A stretch of 8,112 nt of DNA, taken from the NCBI GenBank assembly GCA_902478825.1, contig CABSMK010000074.1, positions 1 to 8,112 on the forward strand. The letters run 5' to 3'. The DNA comes from an uncultured Collinsella sp. (GTDB lineage: Bacteria; Actinomycetota; Coriobacteriia; Coriobacteriales; Coriobacteriaceae). The notes under the pieces were generated by a model. That model saw only the letters and a program-made list of their open reading frames with translations, was not told the origin of the DNA and did not search any database. Positions within the stretch are counted from its first letter, which is position 1. Each line of letters begins with the position of its first letter. Position numbers and translations under genes: made by a program. Shown piece by piece: positions 7,720 to 8,112 of this stretch.

Positions 7720-7798
7720 ATCCCTAGGGGACGGAGGAAAACGGATCACATAGATAGACCAGCGCCACGATGATCCGTTTCCCCCGTCCCCTAGGGAT
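7720..7798. repeat. Long near-perfect inverted repeat between ftsX and rnr
   Basis: A 29-base arm (7720-7748) begins ATCCCTAGGGGACGG and ends AAACGGATCA. The reverse-complement arm of 28 bases (7771-7798) differs from it by one substitution and one missing A. The spacer is 22 nt (7749-7770). The outer arms carry CCCTAGGG, itself palindromic. No coding potential is seen, and neither side has a T-run of its own. It looks like a miniature non-coding repeat (MITE or REP/BIME type) rather than a terminator, and it lies immediately beyond the T-tract of the ftsX terminator. Confidence 0.8.
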
Positions 7799-7799
7799 C

Positions 7800-7833
7800 A
7801 AAAAACGGGCCGCCCCATAAGAGACGACCCGTT
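7800..7833 (-). terminator. Intrinsic terminator of the ftsX transcript
   Basis: On the minus strand AACGGG pairs with CCCGTT (7833-7828 with 7809-7804). The stem continues inward through GC pairs and G-U wobbles to a short TTAT loop, and six T follow (7805-7800). It lies 24 nt after the ftsX stop codon and is the most canonical terminator in the window. Confidence 0.85.
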
Positions 7834-7857
7834 GGAAGGGATGAATTCCAGGCATGC

Positions 7858-8091
7858 CTACACGCGCAGGTAGCGGCGCATGGCGATGGCAGAACCAAAG
7901 AGACCGATAATCACGCCGACCAGAATCAGCGCAGCATAGGTCACCAGGTAGTACTGCATCGGCAGGGCAAACGACATCCAGCCGATGCTCTCCTGCAGAC
8001 GCGGAATCATCAGATTGCGTAGCAGCTCCAGAACGCCGATGGAAAGCAGCGAGCCCAAAATGGCCTGCAGCACGCCCTCGGTGATAAACGG
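7858..8091 (-). CDS. ftsX: Cell division permease-like protein FtsX, C-terminal 77 residues only
   Basis: This is the C-terminal end of an FtsX-type protein, the membrane partner of the FtsE ATPase, which controls peptidoglycan hydrolases at the division site. The fragment opens PFITEGVLQAILGS, the FtsX/MacB-type permease motif, where an amphipathic segment leads into a transmembrane helix. It ends with a last helix, about residues 48-70, and the basic tail MRRYLRV. Two hydrophobic segments separated by an extracytoplasmic stretch fit the last two helices of FtsX. Native sequence starts with the Pro codon at 8091-8089; the codons before it come from adapter. ftsE should lie beyond the right end. 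The fragment could belong to another FtsX-like ABC permease, but its length, ending and position next to rnr favour FtsX. Confidence 0.85.
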   Translation of the reverse strand, partial: PFITEGVLQAILGSLLSIGVLELLRNLMIPRLQESIGWMSFALPMQYYLVTYAALILVGVIIGLFGSAIAMRRYLRV

Positions 8092-8112
8092 CTGTCTCTT
8101 ATACACATCTGA
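8092..8112 (+). other. Nextera/Tn5 adapter (library artefact)
   Basis: CTGTCTCTTATACACATCT at 8092-8110 is the reverse complement of the mosaic end at bases 1-19. The last two bases, GA, match the next bases of the Read 1 side Nextera adapter. Native sequence ends at 8091. In frame with ftsX the adapter reads YKRQ and would give a false N-terminus if a GTG at 8106 were called as a start. Confidence 0.97.

Noticed and set aside
8092..8106. GTG start at 8106 giving an 82-residue complete small protein
   Set aside because: The first five codons are adapter; the gene is the 3' end of ftsX running off the contig.

Overview
This looks like a piece of a G+C-rich actinobacterial chromosome. The gene set, the protein style and the basic, shortened RNase R suggest Coriobacteriia, possibly a Collinsella relative; this is recalled family resemblance, not a search result. 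The window is a whole short contig: bases 1-19 and 8092-8112 are Nextera/Tn5 library adapter, so the native DNA is 20-8091 and both end genes are cut by the contig ends. Every gene I can support is on the minus strand, so transcription runs from high to low coordinates.

Right end (7668-8091): the last 77 codons of ftsX, a strong intrinsic terminator, then a 79-bp near-perfect inverted repeat. Next comes rnr (5532-7667), an RNase R without the usual N-terminal helix-turn-helix and without the lysine-rich C-terminal tail. A GC-rich hairpin follows it.

Middle (4064-5531): a small serine recombinase (4750-5355) whose probable promoter is overlaid by a second near-palindromic repeat, then a four-helix VanZ-like membrane protein (4064-4645) that probably starts at TTG, then another hairpin.

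Left half (20-3859): a MurNAc catabolic cluster in transcription order murR-murQ-murP-mupG. MurP (PTS EIIBC) would import and phosphorylate MurNAc or MurNAc-GlcNAc. MupG (DUF871 family) would split the phosphorylated disaccharide. MurQ would remove lactate from MurNAc-6P to give GlcNAc-6P, and MurR (RpiR family) would sense MurNAc-6P. Two palindromes upstream of murR are candidate operators. A terminator-like hairpin whose U-tract runs straight into the mupG Shine-Dalgarno sequence separates mupG from murP. The cluster has the same gene content as the characterised Staphylococcus aureus mupG-murQ-murP-murR operon, with the regulator placed first and mupG last.

I see no tRNA, rRNA, CRISPR array or complete transposon. 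There is no gene-free stretch longer than 300 bases.
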